This document shows positions 34,665 through 43,276 of a stretch of DNA of 43,276 nt, one piece after another. The notes under the pieces are model-generated. The model searched no databases, was not told where the DNA came from, and worked only from the letters and a program-made list of their open reading frames with translations. How positions within the stretch are numbered: position 1 is the first letter of the stretch; each line of letters starts with the position of its first letter. Made by a program: the position numbers and the translations under genes. This DNA is from Vreelandella aquamarina (GTDB lineage Bacteria; Pseudomonadota; Gammaproteobacteria; Pseudomonadales; Halomonadaceae): NCBI RefSeq assembly GCF_900110265.1, contig NZ_FODB01000030.1, positions 1 through 43,276 of the forward strand. The letters are read 5' to 3'.

Positions 34665-35230
34665 TGCAGGATTTACCCAATCTTTTCTTAATAGGCCCCA
34701 TGGGGGCTGGTAAAAGCACGATAGGCCGCTTATTGGCGGGAGAACTATCGCGCCCGTTTTACGATAGCGATCACGCCATACAAGACCGCTGCGGTGCCGA
34801 TATACCCTGGATTTTTGACGTGGAGGGTGAGCAAGGCTTTCGTCAGCGTGAAATTCAGATGATTGACGAGCTCACCCAGCTCACGGATGTCGTGGTCGCC
34901 ACCGGCGGTGGCGCGGTGCTGCGAGAAGAGAACCGCCGAGCGCTGCGCGATCGCGGTACAGTGGTGTACTTGATGACCACTGTCGAGCAGCAGCTAAAAC
35001 GCACCGCCAAAGATCGCAACCGTCCGTTGCTGCAGTGCGCGAATCGCGAACAGGTGCTCAACGATATGTTCGCCGCCCGTGATCCGCTCTATCGTGCTAC
35101 TTCCGACATTACGGTACGTACGGATCGCCGTAGCCCCCGTGCCGTGGTGAATGAAATTTTACGCCGCGTGCATCGCCTGATTGATCCGTTAGAAACCGCC
35201 AGCGCCCCGCATAAAAAGGTATCTCAATGA
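34664..35230 (+). CDS. aroK: Shikimate kinase
   Basis: A 188-residue P-loop kinase that phosphorylates shikimate at C3 in aromatic amino-acid synthesis. Walker A is GPMGAGKST (11-19); shikimate contacts are in [32 protein letters not shown] and [13 protein letters not shown]; the lid Arg is in RNRPLL. It overlaps pilQ by one base and aroB by four, so it is expressed from the pilus transcript, with an internal promoter possible. The pilQ-aroK-aroB linkage is common in gammaproteobacteria. Confidence 0.96.
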   Translation: MQDLPNLFLIGPMGAGKSTIGRLLAGELSRPFYDSDHAIQDRCGADIPWIFDVEGEQGFRQREIQMIDELTQLTDVVVATGGGAVLREENRRALRDRGTVVYLMTTVEQQLKRTAKDRNRPLLQCANREQVLNDMFAARDPLYRATSDITVRTDRRSPRAVVNEILRRVHRLIDPLETASAPHKKVSQ

Positions 35231-36330
35231 CAGAGCTAGCCCATGACCGTACGTTAACCGTTGAACTGGGTGAGCGCAGCTACCCCATCCATATTGGCGT
35301 TGGGCTATTAAATCGCTCCGACAGTTTTGTGCCCTATCTGGCCGGTAGCCAAGTCATGATCGTCACCAATGAAACCGTGGCGCCGCACTACTTAGACACG
35401 CTGCGTTCTAGCTTACCCGAGCATTTAGACGTGCGTGCCGTGGTGCTGCCAGATGGCGAGCAGTACAAAACCATCGAACAGGTAGGACGCATTTGGGATG
35501 CGCTGCTGGAAGCCGGCTTTAACCGCCGCTGCACACTCATTGCCCTTGGCGGCGGTGTGATTGGCGATATGGTGGGCTATGCCGCTGCTTCCTATCAGCG
35601 CGGGGTGGCCTTTATTCAAGTGCCCACCACGCTGCTTTCCCAGGTGGACTCCTCGGTGGGCGGCAAAACCGGTGTTAATCATCCGCTGGGTAAGAACATG
35701 ATTGGCGCGTTTTGGCAGCCAAAAGCGGTAGTGGTGGATATTGCCACGCTGACCACGCTGCCTGCCCGAGAGCTTTCTGCAGGGCTTGCGGAAGTGGTGA
35801 AGTACGGTTTTATTCGCGATGCCGCCTTCCTCGCTTGGCTTGAGCAGAACATGACGGCGCTACGCCACGTTGAGCCAGCTGTGGTGGCAGAGGCCATTGC
35901 CAAGAGCTGCCAGATCAAAGCCGATATCGTGGCGGAAGACGAAACCGAGCAGGGCGTTCGTGCGCTGTTGAACCTTGGCCACACGTTTGGCCACGCCATC
36001 GAGGCGCATCAAGGTTACGGCAACTGGCTGCACGGCGAAGCCGTAGGAGCCGGCATGGCGATGGCCGCCACGCTCTCCCACCAGTTGGGGTGGATCAGCG
36101 CTGATGCCTTAAAGCGCACGAAAGCGGTGATCGAAAGCGCGGGCCTTCCGCTGGTTGCGCCAACGGGCATGTCGTCGGATGACTTCTTGACACGAATGCG
36201 GCTGGATAAAAAGAACGTGGACGCGCGTCTGCGTCTGGTGCTACTGAACGACTTGGGCGATGCCTGCGTTAGCGATGCCACGCCTATCGAGACACTGAGA
36301 CAGCTACTCGATGATTATCCGCGCGGCTAG
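35227..36330 (+). CDS. aroB: 3-dehydroquinate synthase
   Basis: A 367-residue NAD- and zinc-dependent enzyme that cyclises DAHP to 3-dehydroquinate, the second step of the shikimate pathway. Typical blocks: [76 protein letters not shown], and the zinc ligands in [22 protein letters not shown] and [11 protein letters not shown]. It starts inside the end of aroK (ATGA). The transcript ends at the hairpin at 36358-36385. No damX or dam gene follows. Confidence 0.96.
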   Translation: MTELAHDRTLTVELGERSYPIHIGVGLLNRSDSFVPYLAGSQVMIVTNETVAPHYLDTLRSSLPEHLDVRAVVLPDGEQYKTIEQVGRIWDALLEAGFNRRCTLIALGGGVIGDMVGYAAASYQRGVAFIQVPTTLLSQVDSSVGGKTGVNHPLGKNMIGAFWQPKAVVVDIATLTTLPARELSAGLAEVVKYGFIRDAAFLAWLEQNMTALRHVEPAVVAEAIAKSCQIKADIVAEDETEQGVRALLNLGHTFGHAIEAHQGYGNWLHGEAVGAGMAMAATLSHQLGWISADALKRTKAVIESAGLPLVAPTGMSSDDFLTRMRLDKKNVDARLRLVLLNDLGDACVSDATPIETLRQLLDDYPRG

Positions 36331-36357
36331 GGGAATCACCCGTAAGCGCACCCGCTC

Positions 36358-36385
36358 AAAACCCGCCTCGAAACAGGCGGGTTTT
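36358..36385 (+). terminator. Rho-independent terminator after aroB
   Basis: AAAACCCGCCT (36358-36368) pairs perfectly with AGGCGGGTTTT (36375-36385) across CGAAAC, followed by GTTTG. It closes the pilM-aroB operon 28 bases after the aroB stop. Confidence 0.88.
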
Positions 36386-36785
36386 GTTTGTCTAGAAAGC
36401 GTCGAAGTGGCTGCTGACTAGTGATATCCGTATGCCTTATGCGCTATCGGCATGGGGTTTTTAGTAAAAATTAGACTAAAGTCTAGTGCTCTGTATTGAT
36501 CGTTGAAATACCGTTTCTTTGGCCTGCAAGCCGTTGAAGTATAACTATTTTTTTATTGAGCGGTAGTGCAACTACGGGATTTGGCGAGGGTTTTTGACGA
36601 TTGGCGAGTGTCGAGCGATTGCGCTACGCGGTGGCAAATCGCTATGCTGAGCGACCTTTTTCTCGCAGCAGCGAATGCGGACAACACCCTATTTTGGGCG
36701 GGTAACAAGAGCCATAAAAAAAGAAAAGCCCGTGATTATACCATAAAAACGCTGCTTACAAAATACGCTGACTAGAGGCACGCCC
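36386..36785 (+). other. Long leader/intergenic region before gltB
   Basis: About 400 bases with no convincing gene. It is AT-richer than its surroundings. TAGACTAAAGTCTA (36472-36485) is a perfect 6-bp inverted repeat with an AA centre and could be a small operator. The stretch from about 36700 to 36770 (poly-A, then ATTATACCATAAAAACG) looks promoter-like, but no -35/-10 pair stands out. The gltB promoter and any nitrogen or leucine-response control must lie here. Confidence 0.5.
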
Positions 36786-42679
<5,894 letters not shown>

Positions 42680-42704
42680 AGTGTGTATGCCATGCCGAAC
42701 AGCA

Positions 42705-42799
42705 CCAGGGGTAGGTCGTAGCGAGGGTCTTTTGTCATGGATGACAAAAGTAGCGCCCAGGGATGGGTTCACAGCGCCCTCGCGCAGACCTACCTCTGG
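42705..42799. repeat. Long imperfect inverted repeat with a nested palindrome
   Basis: Arms 42705-42727 and 42777-42799 are inverted copies matching at 19 of 23 bases (core AGGTAGGTC / GACCTACCT and GCGAGGG / CCCTCGC). Inside, CTTTTGTCAT and ATGACAAAAG (42728-42749) form a perfect 10-bp palindrome with a GG centre. No coding potential. It looks like a dispersed intergenic palindromic element (MITE or REP type) just after gltD and could double as its terminator. Confidence 0.6.
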
Positions 42800-42837
42800 G
42801 GCAACTGTGCATCGGCATCCTTTAGCCCGATCAATTG

Positions 42838-42901
42838 GCCTCCCACTGTTTATGTACAGCCAGTAGCTAGTTATGTGTAGCCAATAGCTAGAGTGGGAGG
42901 C
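42838..42901. repeat. 10-bp inverted repeat enclosing a 21-nt tandem duplication (REP-like)
   Basis: GCCTCCCACT (42838-42847) and AGTGGGAGGC (42892-42901) are perfect inverted copies. Between them TATGTACAGCCAGTAGCTAG (42851-42870) and TATGTGTAGCCAATAGCTAG (42872-42891) match at 17 of 20 bases. The right arm continues as GTGGGAGGCAGCTTTAGCTCGCGA, similar in style to the GTGGGAGC...GCGA REP sequences of pseudomonads. Confidence 0.55.
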
Positions 42902-42943
42902 AGCTTTAGCTCGCGACCGAGGCTGGCGCTGTTTCAGCAAAAA

Positions 42944-43002
42944 CCCGCGTGAACCCTCGCCCACTCGGGCGGGGAGGTAAGCGGGGGCCGCACAAGCGGC
43001 CC
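42944..43002 (-). repeat. Structured end of the IS200/IS605 tnpA element
   Basis: Nested stems lie just past the tnpA stop. An outer CCCGC/GCGGG (42944-42948/42981-42985) encloses an 8-bp stem (42955-42962/42967-42974, one wobble). A perfect 7-bp hairpin follows (42985-42991/42996-43002, ACAA loop) that touches the tnpA stop codon. Imperfect subterminal hairpins are the recognition sites of HUH transposases of this family; the last hairpin may also act as a terminator. Confidence 0.5.
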
Positions 43003-43276
43003 TATTCTGGTGTCTTCTGTCCCTGCACATAAGCCTTGAGCGTCTCGATAGTGGCTCCGCCTGCGCTACAAGCGAAATACGATCTCGACCACAGCACGGC
43101 GCTCTTGCTGAGGCGCGGAATATGGGCATTCAAGAACCGCACCCGTCGGGACGACGTGGATTTCAAATTGTTGACCAGCACACTGATCGACAGCCTCGGC
43201 GGATATTCCACGAGCAGGTGAACATGGTCTTCTTCACCATCGAACTCAAGGATGCGGCAGTCGAGTTTTTCGCAAG
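43002..43276 (-). CDS. tnpA: IS200/IS605 family transposase TnpA, partial
   Basis: The C-terminal 90 or so residues of a Y1 HUH transposase; the start lies beyond the window edge. The HUH motif is in EEDHVHLLVEYPP, and the catalytic tyrosine is probably in the helix GGATIETLKAYVQGQ near the C-terminus. LVNNLKSTSSRRVR, LWSRSYFACSAGG and the stop TAG (43002-43004 on the plus strand) fit canonical IS200-type TnpA rather than the RAYT branch. The visible part is intact. Such enzymes move single-stranded DNA during replication and could also mobilise tnpB-only elements with compatible ends. Confidence 0.93.
   Translation of the reverse strand, partial: CEKLDCRILEFDGEEDHVHLLVEYPPRLSISVLVNNLKSTSSRRVRFLNAHIPRLSKSAVLWSRSYFACSAGGATIETLKAYVQGQKTPE

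Noticed and set aside
36566..36775. A 69-residue open frame before gltB
   Set aside because: It starts at GTG with no ribosome site, has a lysine-rich tail from poly-A DNA and matches nothing. It is more likely part of the gltB leader.
43002..43276. REP-associated tyrosine transposase (RAYT)
   Set aside because: REP-like repeats nearby suggested it, but the visible protein matches canonical IS200/IS605 TnpA motifs and spacing.

Overview
This window looks like chromosomal DNA of a GC-rich, halophilic gammaproteobacterium, most likely Halomonas or a close relative. That is an inference from recalled protein similarity and from gene order: a ponA-type penicillin-binding protein divergent from pilMNOPQ-aroK-aroB, followed by gltBD, an order shared with Pseudomonas-type gammaproteobacteria. 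No rRNA, tRNA or CRISPR array was seen.

Layout. (1) 1-3.2 kb is an accessory patch: a tnpB-only IS200/IS605-type element with a structured right end (probable omega/reRNA) sits in a decayed aspartate/glutamate-racemase gene, followed by a brnT-brnA toxin-antitoxin pair and a broken MetX-like hydrolase gene. (2) 3.2-5.75 kb holds a convergent pair, a PcfJ-domain protein and a PD-(D/E)XK nuclease. It is bounded by two near-identical 30-nt copies of the 3' end of a ubiquinone-hydroxylase gene, as if the pair arrived as a small integrated module. (3) 5.75-11.8 kb is housekeeping: UbiF-like hydroxylase, class II-like sirtuin, SelO AMPylase, LexA-controlled dinB, an alpha/beta hydrolase and a YkoF-like protein. 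(4) 11.85-15.06 kb is a scar: an aminotransferase gene cut off by the 3' part of an IS256-family transposase, whose right end is interrupted by a complete group II intron (13046-15028). The scar abuts ccoG, whose N-terminus appears shortened. (5) 16.4-17.1 kb has a four-copy 16-bp tandem repeat leading straight into an unrecognised membrane protein.

(6) 17.2-27 kb is a lysine/5-aminovalerate/glutarate catabolic region: gabT, a CaiB-type (probably succinyl-CoA:glutarate) CoA-transferase, glutaryl-CoA dehydrogenase and a GntR/FCD regulator on the minus strand. On the plus strand are L-2-hydroxyglutarate oxidase and a TAXI-type TRAP transporter (binding protein, DUF1850 protein, fused permease). 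Together they could import a C5 dicarboxylate and feed it into central metabolism; the transporter substrate is inferred from position only.

(7) 27-36.4 kb holds mrcA (PBP1A) divergent from the tightly overlapping type IV pilus operon pilMNOPQ, continuing into aroK and aroB and closed by a strong terminator. (8) 36.8-42.7 kb encodes both glutamate synthase subunits, gltB and gltD. (9) The last 600 bases carry two nested inverted-repeat elements (REP/MITE-like) and the 3' part of an IS200/IS605 tnpA that runs off the window.
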